64,000 nucleotides of DNA, taken from NCBI GenBank assembly GCA_963744255.1, contig CAVUSZ010000049.1, positions 62,001 to 126,000 on the forward strand, written 5' to 3'. Below are positions 28,238 through 36,500 of this stretch, piece after piece (the stretch's first letter is position 1; every line of letters starts with the position of its first letter). The DNA comes from DATEDA01 sp963744255. GTDB lineage: Bacteria; Pseudomonadota; Gammaproteobacteria; Burkholderiales; SG8-39. The notes under the pieces are model-generated. The model saw nothing but the letters and a program-made list of their open reading frames with translations. It was not told the DNA's origin and did no database searches. The position numbers were made by a program, and so were the translations under genes.

Positions 28238-29430
28238 GCGGGCTGCAGACGCCGTGCCGGCAGTTCGCGGATCGGCAGGTTCACTGCCGCGGCGAGGAGG
28301 CTCAAGCCCACCGCGATCGCCCACACGCCGTCATAGCTCCCGCTGCGGTCGTAGAGATAGCCGCCGAGCCAAACCCCGAGGAAGGCCCCGACCTGATGGA
28401 CGAAGAAGACGATGCCGCTCAGCATCGCCATGTTCCTGACGCCGAAGACCGCGGCCACCGTCCCGTTCGTGAGCGGGACCGTGCTCATCCACAGCAGCCC
28501 GATCACGGCGCCGAAGACGTAGGCCGAGGTTTCGGTGATCGGCAGCCAAACGAACGCAGCGATCACGAGCGCGCGCCCGGCGTAGATCGCCGCCAGCAGC
28601 GCGGGCTTGCGATACCGCGCTCCCCACACGCCGGCGAGATAGGCGCCCGCGACGTTCGCCAGCCCGATGAGCGCGAGCGTCGTGGTCCCCACGGAGAGCG
28701 CAAGCCCGCGGTCGACCAGGAACGCCGGCAGGTGCGTGATGATGAACACCACGTGGAACCCGCACACGAAGAACCCGAAGGCGAGCAGCCGGAAGCCGTT
28801 GTGCGCCAACGCGGCGCGCAGCGCCTGTCCGGCGCTCATCTCCACGTGCGGCCCCGCGGCGTGCTCGCGCCACGGCAGGGCGGTCGAGAGCCCGGCCATC
28901 GAGGCCGCGACCGCCGCCAGCACGAGGAGCGCGGCCGACCAGCCGAGCCAGCCGATGAGCGACAGGCTCCCAGGCAGCATCACGAACTGACCGAACGAGC
29001 CGATCGCCGTCGCGATGCCCATCGCCCGGCTGCGTCCCTCCGGCGGGACGACACGGCTCACCGCCCCGAGCACCACCGCGAAGGTGGTTCCGCTCAAGCC
29101 GAGCCCGATCAGTACGCCGACGCTCAGGAACAGCCCGCCCGGCGTTGTCGACAGCGACATCAGCACGAGCCCGGCGACGTAGAGCGCGGTGCCGCCGACC
29201 ATTGTCTTCGCCGCGCCGAACCGGTCGGCGAGCATGCCGGTCACCGGCTGCGCCGCGCCCCAGACGAGGTTCTGAACCGCGATCGCGAGCGCGAAGATCT
29301 CGCGGCCCCAGCCGAACTCGACGCTCATGGGCTGGAGGAAGAGACCGAACCCGTGGCGGATGCCGAGCGCGACCGAGAGGACCGAGGCGGCGGTGGCAAG
29401 CATCACCGCGGGACTGCGCAGACGGATCAT
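28234..29430 (-). CDS. Major facilitator superfamily transporter
   Basis: A 398-aa protein with 12 hydrophobic helices. VEFGWGREIFALAIAVQNLV and GMLADRFGAAKTMVGGTALY (helix 2-3 MFS signature) fit the OFA/oxalate-formate-type or monocarboxylate-like MFS branch. ATG 29430 gives a normal first helix. It lies 14 bp after the GNAT gene and is probably part of the minus-strand run extending to 32545. Substrate unknown. Confidence 0.92.
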   Translation of the reverse strand: MIRLRSPAVMLATAASVLSVALGIRHGFGLFLQPMSVEFGWGREIFALAIAVQNLVWGAAQPVTGMLADRFGAAKTMVGGTALYVAGLVLMSLSTTPGGLFLSVGVLIGLGLSGTTFAVVLGAVSRVVPPEGRSRAMGIATAIGSFGQFVMLPGSLSLIGWLGWSAALLVLAAVAASMAGLSTALPWREHAAGPHVEMSAGQALRAALAHNGFRLLAFGFFVCGFHVVFIITHLPAFLVDRGLALSVGTTTLALIGLANVAGAYLAGVWGARYRKPALLAAIYAGRALVIAAFVWLPITETSAYVFGAVIGLLWMSTVPLTNGTVAAVFGVRNMAMLSGIVFFVHQVGAFLGVWLGGYLYDRSGSYDGVWAIAVGLSLLAAAVNLPIRELPARRLQPA

Positions 29431-29444
29431 CGGCGTTTCCGGGA

Positions 29445-29972
29445 TCAGGCCGCGCGCAAGAGCGAGCGGCCGAGCTGCTTCTCGATCCTGACGAGCCCGG
29501 GCTCGGCGTCCTCCTCGAGCGCGAACCCGAGCTTCGCCGCGAGGGCAAGCATCGCCGCGTTGGCGTCGAGCACGAGGCCCTCCACCTTCGCGAAGCCCGG
29601 GGCGTGCGCAAGGAGAAGGGCGACGAGCTGCGCGCCGAGCCCCTGTCGCTGCCAGGCGTCGCCGACGACGACCGCGAGCTCGACGGACTCCGGCCCGGAG
29701 GCGGCGTACTGGGCGATGCCGACGATCCGCGGCGAGTCCGCTCCGGCGAACGCGACCAACCCGAGCTCGCCGGGTGAGTCGAGCCGCGTCATCCGCGCAA
29801 GCTGCGCCGGCGACAGCTCCTTCACCGGCCCGAAGAACCGGTTGTAGCGCGACTGCGGCGAGAGCTCGCGCACGAAGTCCTGCACGAGCGGCGCGTCGGC
29901 CGGGCGGAGGGAGCGGACCCGGGCACACCGGCCGTCGCGGACGGCGATCGTCGTCGGAGCGAGGAACAGCAT
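29445..29972 (-). CDS. GNAT-family N-acetyltransferase
   Basis: A 175-aa acetyltransferase. RVRSLRPADAPLVQDFVREL starts the fold, and the acetyl-CoA site is in VVVGDAWQRQGLGAQLVALL (Q/RxxGxG/A). The SPQSRYNRFFG motif is shared with the Pat-type protein acetyltransferase domain. Substrate cannot be deduced. ATG 29972 is 26 bp after the diiron protein stop. Confidence 0.88.
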   Translation of the reverse strand: MLFLAPTTIAVRDGRCARVRSLRPADAPLVQDFVRELSPQSRYNRFFGPVKELSPAQLARMTRLDSPGELGLVAFAGADSPRIVGIAQYAASGPESVELAVVVGDAWQRQGLGAQLVALLLAHAPGFAKVEGLVLDANAAMLALAAKLGFALEEDAEPGLVRIEKQLGRSLLRAA

Positions 29973-29998
29973 ATCGCGATCGCCGCCGGCTGAACGCG

Positions 29999-30925
29999 CT
30001 ACTGCATGATCGGGGCGAGGGCGGCGCCGATGCGCTCGCCCTGCGCCGCGTCGATCATGCGGCCGAGGACGTCGCTGAACCGGCCGCCCTGCACGCCCGA
30101 CACGATGTATTGCCAGCGGTAGGCGGCGAGGAGGCCGACCCGGACCTCGGCCGCCTCCCCGAACGAGAACGTCCGCCCGGCGATCTTCAGGAAGTAGTCG
30201 GCATCGGCCTCGGCCTGGGCCCGCAGGATCCCGTCCACCGCGCCGACGAGCTCGATCAGCTCGTTGACCGCCTGATCGCGCTCGGCCGGCGTGAGCTTCG
30301 CGTCCTCGCGCGCCCACTCGAGCTCATCGAGGACGGCATGCTGGGACTCCTCGCGCCAGTGGTGGAGGAAAACGTCCTTCCACAGCTCGGAGAGGTTCTC
30401 GTCGCGGTCGATGCTCTCGCGGTAGTGCGCGAGCACGAAGAGCTCGATGTGGCAGGTGAGCGCGAGCACCGCCCAGGTCGACTTGCCGAGCACGACCGAG
30501 GCGACGGCGTTCGGCTCCGGCGCGAAGATGTAGCCGGCGGGCATGCCCTGGCCGATCATCTCCTCGATGCGCCGGAACATCTCCTGGTGCTTGATCTCCT
30601 CGTCCGTGAAGCGCACCAGCGCCTCGAGCGCGGTCTGGTCGCCGAGCCAGTGCTCGCGGCTCACCTCGAGCACTTTGGCGGCGATGAAGCGCTCGACCAG
30701 GCCGAAGATGTTGGCGTAGCTGCGGCCCTGGATCTGGCTCAGGAGCCGCTGCTCGGCGGCGCTCAGGAACACGAGCCGATCGACCTTGGACAGGCCGTCG
30801 GGGAGGAACTTTTTCGTGAAATCGAACGTCCGGCCGCGGATCACGTCGCGGTCGATGTCGAAGCGCATGCGCTTCGAGTTCGCGATGCACTTCGCGTAAC
30901 GGGCGGTTTCGGTCTGCATCAGCAT
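29999..30925 (-). CDS. Diiron ferritin-like protein
   Basis: A 308-aa all-helical protein. Iron ligands are consistent with a carboxylate-bridged diiron centre: Glu78, EEIKH (109-113), His159/Glu161 and EESQH (192-196). The two ExxH motifs define the ferritin-like superfamily that includes oxygenases such as AurF. No signal peptide, so it is cytoplasmic. It could be an oxygenase or an iron/peroxide sink. It heads the lower half of a conserved-looking run with an HMA-like protein, DUF2917 and an OsmC homologue. Confidence 0.8.
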   Translation of the reverse strand: MLMQTETARYAKCIANSKRMRFDIDRDVIRGRTFDFTKKFLPDGLSKVDRLVFLSAAEQRLLSQIQGRSYANIFGLVERFIAAKVLEVSREHWLGDQTALEALVRFTDEEIKHQEMFRRIEEMIGQGMPAGYIFAPEPNAVASVVLGKSTWAVLALTCHIELFVLAHYRESIDRDENLSELWKDVFLHHWREESQHAVLDELEWAREDAKLTPAERDQAVNELIELVGAVDGILRAQAEADADYFLKIAGRTFSFGEAAEVRVGLLAAYRWQYIVSGVQGGRFSDVLGRMIDAAQGERIGAALAPIMQ

Positions 30926-30962
30926 GGCGTGGGTCTCCTGATGGAGTGAAGGTTGACGGTTG

Positions 30963-31196
30963 TTACATTCCGACGAGCTGCGCGGCGGTCCAGCGGCGCC
31001 GGGCGTGCGCGACGAGCGACTGCGCGCCGACGACCGCGGGGTCGTAGTCGACGCGGAGCAGCTTCGCCAGCTTGGCGCCGGGGCGGACGCGGGCGACGCC
31101 GGCGATCCGCGAGAGGTCCCGCACGATGTCGCGAATCTCCGCGCCGACGATCGGGCCGGCGAGATGCATGAGGACGTTGACGCTGCGGTGTTCCAT
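30963..31196 (-). CDS. HMA-like ferredoxin-fold protein lacking CxxC
   Basis: A 77-aa protein of the beta-alpha-beta-beta-alpha-beta shape: VNVLMHLAGPIVGAEIRDIV, then ISRIAGV-like and LLRVDYDPAVVGAQSLVAHA. This is the profile of heavy-metal-associated domains, but the metal-binding CxxC is absent, so it would bind something else or act as a partner protein. It sits 37 bp before the diiron gene. A direct match to a named family is not claimed. Confidence 0.65.
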   Translation of the reverse strand: MEHRSVNVLMHLAGPIVGAEIRDIVRDLSRIAGVARVRPGAKLAKLLRVDYDPAVVGAQSLVAHARRRWTAAQLVGM

Positions 31197-31217
31197 GTCG
31201 ATGGTTTCCTGTGGGGG

Positions 31218-31517
31218 TCAGAAGCCGTAGGCGGGCCGGGCCGTACGGCCGGCGGCGCGCGGCATCGAGATCTCGATGGCCGGCATCGCGCGGGCCGGCG
31301 CCGCGGTCACGGTCAGCTCCGCGACACCGTTGCTGGACAGGACCGCCGCACCGCCGCGGTCGAGACGGAACAATCCGGCTGCCTCGATCACGTGGTCGCG
31401 ACGGTCGCCGTCCTGGGTGAGCCACGCGGTGCCGCGGTCGATGCGGACGACCGCGCCGTTGCCATCGCGGATGCGGACGTGGTCGCCGCGTCCGATGCGG
31501 ATGCGTCGTGCGTTCAT
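31218..31517 (-). CDS. DUF2917 domain protein
   Basis: A 99-aa protein. The DUF2917 core is seen in RIDRGTAWLTQDGDRRDHVI followed by GLFRLDRGGAAVLSSNGVAE. DUF2917 is a cupin-like, mainly betaproteobacterial family without known function. ATG 31517 follows AAGGAGA. It overlaps nothing and is 14 bp after the OsmC gene. Confidence 0.8.
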   Translation of the reverse strand: MNARRIRIGRGDHVRIRDGNGAVVRIDRGTAWLTQDGDRRDHVIEAAGLFRLDRGGAAVLSSNGVAELTVTAAPARAMPAIEISMPRAAGRTARPAYGF

Positions 31518-31531
31518 GGCGTTTATCTCCT

Positions 31532-32095
31532 TCAGGCGGCGAGCGCCGCCGGCACCATGGCCGGCTGCTCGATGCGGATGTGAACGGGGACGGCGCGGCG
31601 GAGCGTCGCGAGCACGACCGAGCGGCTTTCGGCCTCGATCAGCATGCGGCGCATCGCCTCTGTGTCGGTACCCGGCGCGGCCTGGATCCGGATCGTGCAT
31701 TCCATGGTCTCGAAGCCGACCGGCACGTCGCCGTCGATCCCCATCGTGCCGCGGACGTCGATCCACCCGCGCACGTCGACGCTGAGCGCGGCGAGGCGGA
31801 TGCCATGCACGTTCGCGGCGATGCGGATCGCCGAGTCGTGCGACGCGGCGAGCGCGGCGCAGAGGAGGTCGCCGGCGGAGGGCGCGCCGTTCGGTCCGCC
31901 GACCGCGCGCTCGGCGGCGATCGGGACGACGTCGGCGTCGCCCGAACCGACGAAGACCGTGGCGCGGAACGGATCGGCGGGGTCGCGGTCGACGGTGGTG
32001 GCGTGGTTCGCTACCCGCGCCGTCTGCGGCGCGAGCGCGTAGACCGAGCGAAGCGTCGCCTGCGCGGTCCGAACGTTGGTGAGTCGCGTGATCAT
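31532..32095 (-). CDS. OsmC-like protein without the redox cysteines
   Basis: A 187-aa OsmC/Ohr-fold protein. GAPSAGDLLCAALAASHDSA is the strand-helix that normally carries the peroxidatic Cys (ALAAC), but here it is AAS. In ESRSVVLATLRRAVPVHIRI the second Cys position is also replaced (Val). It therefore cannot reduce peroxides by the usual mechanism and may bind a ligand. A single Cys remains in DLLCAAL. It lies 13 bp after the small acidic gene. Confidence 0.8.
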   Translation of the reverse strand: MITRLTNVRTAQATLRSVYALAPQTARVANHATTVDRDPADPFRATVFVGSGDADVVPIAAERAVGGPNGAPSAGDLLCAALAASHDSAIRIAANVHGIRLAALSVDVRGWIDVRGTMGIDGDVPVGFETMECTIRIQAAPGTDTEAMRRMLIEAESRSVVLATLRRAVPVHIRIEQPAMVPAALAA

Positions 32096-32108
32096 CGCTC
32101 CCTCCCGC

Positions 32109-32291
32109 TCACATCCCGAAGACGCGGGCGAGGATGTGGCGCACCTCGCGCTCGGCGTGCTCGTCGTGGAGGCTGCCGACCGCTCCGAAGGCGAGGTCTT
32201 CGGGCTCGCCGTAGATGTCGTCCGCGAATTCGTCTTCGCCGGCGACGGTGCTCTCGGCCGCGAGGAGAAGCTCGTCGATGTCTGTTCTCAT
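32109..32291 (-). CDS. Small acidic protein, 60 aa
   Basis: A 60-aa peptide with many Asp/Glu: MRTDIDELLLAAESTVAGED, EFADDIYGEPEDLAF and EREVRHILARVFGM. AGGGAGGAC precedes the ATG and supports a real gene. No family is recognised. It stands between the exported Cys protein and the OsmC-like gene and may be an accessory or regulatory subunit of the cluster. Confidence 0.6.
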   Translation of the reverse strand: MRTDIDELLLAAESTVAGEDEFADDIYGEPEDLAFGAVGSLHDEHAEREVRHILARVFGM

Positions 32292-32301
32292 GGTGTCCTC
32301 C

Positions 32302-32545
32302 CTAGCGCTGCGCAACGGCCCGGGTGTCCCCGTAGGTGCAGATCCCGTCGGGGCATGCGACCTCGGAGGACTCGGGGAAGACGACGTCGCCCTCGGGATA
32401 CGCGACATATCGGCCCGGGATAGTCGGTGGCCGGGTGCGAGCAAGCGTGGCAGGCGCGCGCTTCAGCCGCCGGCGCCGCGTTGACCGCGGCGTGGAGCGC
32501 GGCGAACGCGACGAGGATGTGGATCAGGATGTTGCGAGGTTGCAT
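32302..32545 (-). pseudogene. Small exported cysteine protein interrupted by a frameshift
   Basis: ATG 32545 behind CCAGGAGC starts a signal peptide (MQPRNILIHILVAFAALHA) and ACHACSHPATDYPG. At the following run of C/G (about 32414) a one-base shift leads into RYVAYPEGDVVFPESSEV, then ACPDGICTYGDTRAVAQR and a stop at 32302. Both halves look like real protein, so either an assembly error or a fresh mutation split the gene. The full product would be about 80 aa with two Cys pairs, resembling a small periplasmic metal- or thiol-binding protein. Family not identified. Confidence 0.6.
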
Positions 32546-32672
32546 GGCCTTGCTCCTGGCGGTGGGTTGATAGCGGGATCGCGTGTGATTGGCGCAGACT
32601 ACGGGCCGGAGGTATTCGCCCGATGTCGGTCCGGAAACAGTTCGTATCGCTGTGTAACCGGAGCGGCCGCCC

Positions 32673-32678
32673 TATAAT
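32673..32678 (+). promoter_or_regulatory. -10 element (TATAAT) of the response-regulator gene
   Basis: A consensus TATAAT lies 24 bp before the regulator start. The -35 region 17 bp upstream (CTGTGT) is weak, so activation by a regulator is likely. GGAGGAAGG provides the ribosome-binding site. Confidence 0.4.
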
Positions 32679-32701
32679 CAACCGGGCCCCCGGAGGAAGG
32701 A

Positions 32702-33415
32702 ATGAACGCAGGGAGAGTGCTGATCGTCGACGACGACCGCGATGTGCGCGCAATGCTCGCGGAGTACCTGACGACGCACGGCTACGAAGTCGCGCAGGCC
32801 GACGGCGGGGCAGCCATGCGCATCGCGCTCGAGCAGGGCGTGCCCGACGTCGTGCTGCTCGACGTCGGACTGCCGGGCGAGGACGGGTTGACGCTCGCGA
32901 GGTACCTGCGCGAGCGCTACGACCTCGGCATCATCATGGTCACCGGGGCAGGCGAGGTGGTGGACCGAATCGTCGGTCTCGAGATGGGCGCCGACGACTA
33001 CGTCGCAAAGCCGTTCGACCCGCGCGAGCTGCGCGCGCGCCTCAAGAGTGTGATGCGGCGGGTACAGAGCCGCACGGCGCCCGCGACGTCCGGGGCCGCG
33101 CCGGTGCCCGAGGCACGCATTCCCGTCGGCCGCTGCCTACTCGACCTGAGGTCGCACCAGCTCTTCGATCGCGACGGCGCCGAAGTGGCGCTGACCACAA
33201 TGGAGTTCGAGCTGCTCAAGGCGTTCGCCGAGCACCCGAACCAGGTGCTCTCGCGGGATCGCCTGCTGACGCTCACGCGCAACCGCGAATGGGAGCCCTT
33301 CGATCGCTCGATCGACATCCGCATCGCGCGTCTGCGCCGGAAGATCGAGGACGACCCCGAGACCCCGAAGGTGATCCGCACCATGCGGGGGGCCGGGTAC
33401 ATGTTCGTGCCCTGA
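32702..33415 (+). CDS. OmpR/PhoB-family response regulator
   Basis: A 237-aa two-domain regulator. The receiver domain (about 5-120) has VLIVDDDRDV and the phosphorylated Asp in VVLLDVGLPGEDGL; Lys in KPFDPRELRARL closes it. The winged-helix domain (about 140-235) has VALTTMEFELLKAFAEHPNQ and RKIEDDPETPKVIRTMRGAG. It probably pairs with the hybrid kinase 153 bp downstream. It is divergent from the nine-gene minus-strand cluster and may control it, by position only. Confidence 0.93.
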   Translation: MNAGRVLIVDDDRDVRAMLAEYLTTHGYEVAQADGGAAMRIALEQGVPDVVLLDVGLPGEDGLTLARYLRERYDLGIIMVTGAGEVVDRIVGLEMGADDYVAKPFDPRELRARLKSVMRRVQSRTAPATSGAAPVPEARIPVGRCLLDLRSHQLFDRDGAEVALTTMEFELLKAFAEHPNQVLSRDRLLTLTRNREWEPFDRSIDIRIARLRRKIEDDPETPKVIRTMRGAGYMFVP

Positions 33416-33567
33416 ACCGCGGGGTCCTCGCCCTGCCGCGGACCCGTCCAACCCCCCTTCGGCCGGCCTCCGGCCCTGCTCGGGGACGAATGTATCCGGA
33501 GTGTTTCAATCGTTGCCGGGAGGTAACCGCCGCTGCCGGGCCGCAGGGGCGGGACTAGACTCCACCC

Positions 33568-36500
33568 ATGACCGCCCCCCCGCCCGTGAACCTGCTGCGC
33601 GAACTCGCCCGCAACGGCGACGCCTACCGTTTCCTGTTCAGCGAGCAGGACCTCGCGGTCTTTCTTGTGAGCGGGGCGGCGATCGAGGACTGCAACGAGG
33701 CGGTGAGCCGGATGCTCGGCCGCTCGCGCGAGGACATCGTCGGGCGCACCATGATCGAGCTGTCTTCGCCGACGCAGCCCGACGGCGTGTCAGCTGCCGA
33801 TGCCGCCCGGCTGCGCGTGCGCAGCGCGCTCGCGGGGCTGCCGCAGTGGTGCCGCTGGCAATACCGCCGCGGCGACGGGGAAGCCGTCGACGCCCTCGTG
33901 TACGTGGAGGCGGTGAGGGTAGACGGCGAGCGGCGCCTGCTGCTGCGCGCTCGCGATCTCTCCAGGCTGGAGCGCGCCGCCGCGAGCCTGCGCGAGACCG
34001 AGATGCGGCTGCAGCAGATCCTCGACAACAGCACGACCGTGCGCGTATTCGCCAAGGATCTCGAAGGCCGGTATCTGTTCGTGAACCGCGCGTTCGAGCA
34101 GCACGCGGGCCGGCCGCAGCGCGAGATCGTGGGCCGGACGCCCGCCGACATCGCCCCGCCCGAGATCGCAGAGCGACTGCGCGCGAACGACCGGCGCGTG
34201 ATCGAGACCGGTTGCGCGCTCGAGATCGAGGAGACGAACGTCATCCGCGGTGAGCGGCGCACTCTGCTCGCGAACAAGTTCCCGCTGCTCGGCCCCGACG
34301 GCCGCCCCTACGCCGTCTGCGGTATCTCCATCGACATCACCGAGCGCAAGCGTTTCGCCGAGGCGCTGCACCAGGCTGCGCTCGCGATGTCGATGGCGGG
34401 CGGTGAACGGGTTTTCGAGGATCTTGCACGCGGTCTCGCCGAGGCGCTCGGCGTCGACGCGGTGATGATCGCGGTGTTCGCCGACGGCGCACGGTCCCGG
34501 ATGCGCACGCTTGCAACCTATCTCGACGGACGGGTGCTGGACACCTTCGAGTACGACCTCTCGAAGACGCCCTGCGCCGGCATCGTCGGCCGCGAGTTCC
34601 GGTTCGTCGGCCAGGGCGTGCAGCGCGAGTTCACGCCCGGAACGATGTTCCAGGCGCTCGGCTTCGACAGCTACGCCGCGTACACCCTGAACGACGCCAC
34701 GGGCATCCAGCTCGGCCTGATCGCCGCACTCGACCGCGGCGCGATGACCGACCAGGCGCTTACCGAGTCGTTGCTCAAGATCTTCGCCGCGCGCGCCGCG
34801 GCGGAGCTCGAGCGCACGCGGGCCGAGGAGGCGCTCAGGCATTCGGAGGCGAGCTACCGCTCGATCTTCGAGGCGAGCGAAGACCCGATCTTCGTCCACG
34901 ACTGGGACACCGGCGCGATCCTCGACGTGAGCCCGAAGGCGGAGGAGGTGTACGGCTGGACGCGCGAGGAGATGCGGCGGCTCACATTGGACGACTTGAG
35001 CGCGGACGAGCCCGGGTGCACGCCGGCGGAGGCCGCGCGCCATATCCAGCAGGCGAAAGTCCGGTCGTCGCCGGTCCGCTTCGAGTGGCATGCGCGGCAC
35101 CGCGACGGTCACCTGATGTGGCACGAGGTGACGCTCAAGCGCGCCACGATCGCAGGCGAGCCGCGGATCCTCGCGTTCACCCGCGACATCACCAAGCGCA
35201 AGCTCGCCGACGAGGCGCTGCGCGCGAGCGAAGAGCAGTACCGGGCGATCTTCAACGCCACCGCCGACGCCCTGGTGCTGCGCGACGCCGACAATTACAT
35301 CGTCGACGTCAACCCGGCGCTGCTCGCCATGACCGGCTATACGCGCGAGGACCTGATCGGCAAGAAGCGCTGGGCGTTCCTCCCGCCCGAGATGGACGCA
35401 CACGGATGGGAGTTGCACCGCCGCGTCATCTCCGGCGAGCCGATCCAGCACGAGACGGTCGGCGTGCGCAAGGACGGGACCCGCTTCGACGTCGAGGTGC
35501 GCTCCGTGCCGATCCAGTACCGCGGCCGGCCGCACGTGCTGGCGATGGGCCGGGACATCACCGCGAGGCGCCTGGCGGAGGAGGCGCTGCGCGCGAGCGA
35601 AGAGCAGTACCGGGCGATCTTCAACGCCTCGGACGACGCGCTGGTGCTGTGGAACTCCGAGCTGAAGCGAGTGGACTGCAATCCGGCGTACGAGAAGATC
35701 TACGGTTTCACGCGCGAGGAGATGATCGCCGAAACCTACCCCGAGCATTTCCCGCCGGAGTACGTGGAGCGGCGGCGGGAGCTCGCGCGCCGGACGCTCG
35801 ACGGCGAGCCGTGCCACGTGGAACTCGAATCGCTGCGCAAGAACGGCGAGCGCTTCTTCGCCGAGGTCAGGACGATCCCGATCCGTCATCGCGGAGAGCC
35901 CCACGTCCTCGCCATCGGCCGCGATATCACCGAGCGCAAGCGCGCCGAGGAGGCGTTCCGCGCGAGCGAGGCGCAGTACCGGGCGATCTTCAACGCCACC
36001 GCCGACGCCCTCGTCCTGCGCGACGCGGATTTCCGGATCGTCGACGTGAACCCGGCATACGAGGCGATGAGCGGGTTCAAGCGCGAGGAGGTGCTTGGCG
36101 CCGACAGGGTGATCGCGCACCCGCAGCGGGTCAACGTGTCGCTGGTCGAGTTGCACCGGCGGGTGCTTGCCGGAGAGGCGATCCACCTCGAGACCGAGGG
36201 GGTCCGCAAGGAGGGCAGGCAGATCGAGATCGAGCTCCGCGGTGTGCCGATCCACCACCAGGGCCGGCCGCACGTCCTGTACATCGGGCGCGACATCACC
36301 GCTCGCAAGCGCGCCGAAGCGGAGCGGCTCGGGCTCGAGACCCAGCTCCGCCAGGCGCAGAAGATGGAGGCGATCGGGCATCTCACCGGCGGCATCGCGC
36401 ACGACTTCAACAACATCCTGACGAGCATCATGGGCTACGTGACGCTCGCCACCGAGCGGCCGGGCGCGGCCGAGGACCGCAAGCTCGGCAACTACCTCGA

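Noticed and set aside
26576..28336. Plus-strand 586-codon frame across the oxygenase-like and EamA genes
   Set aside because: Arg/Ala-rich shadow; the EamA gene in another frame is certain and the minus gene more protein-like.
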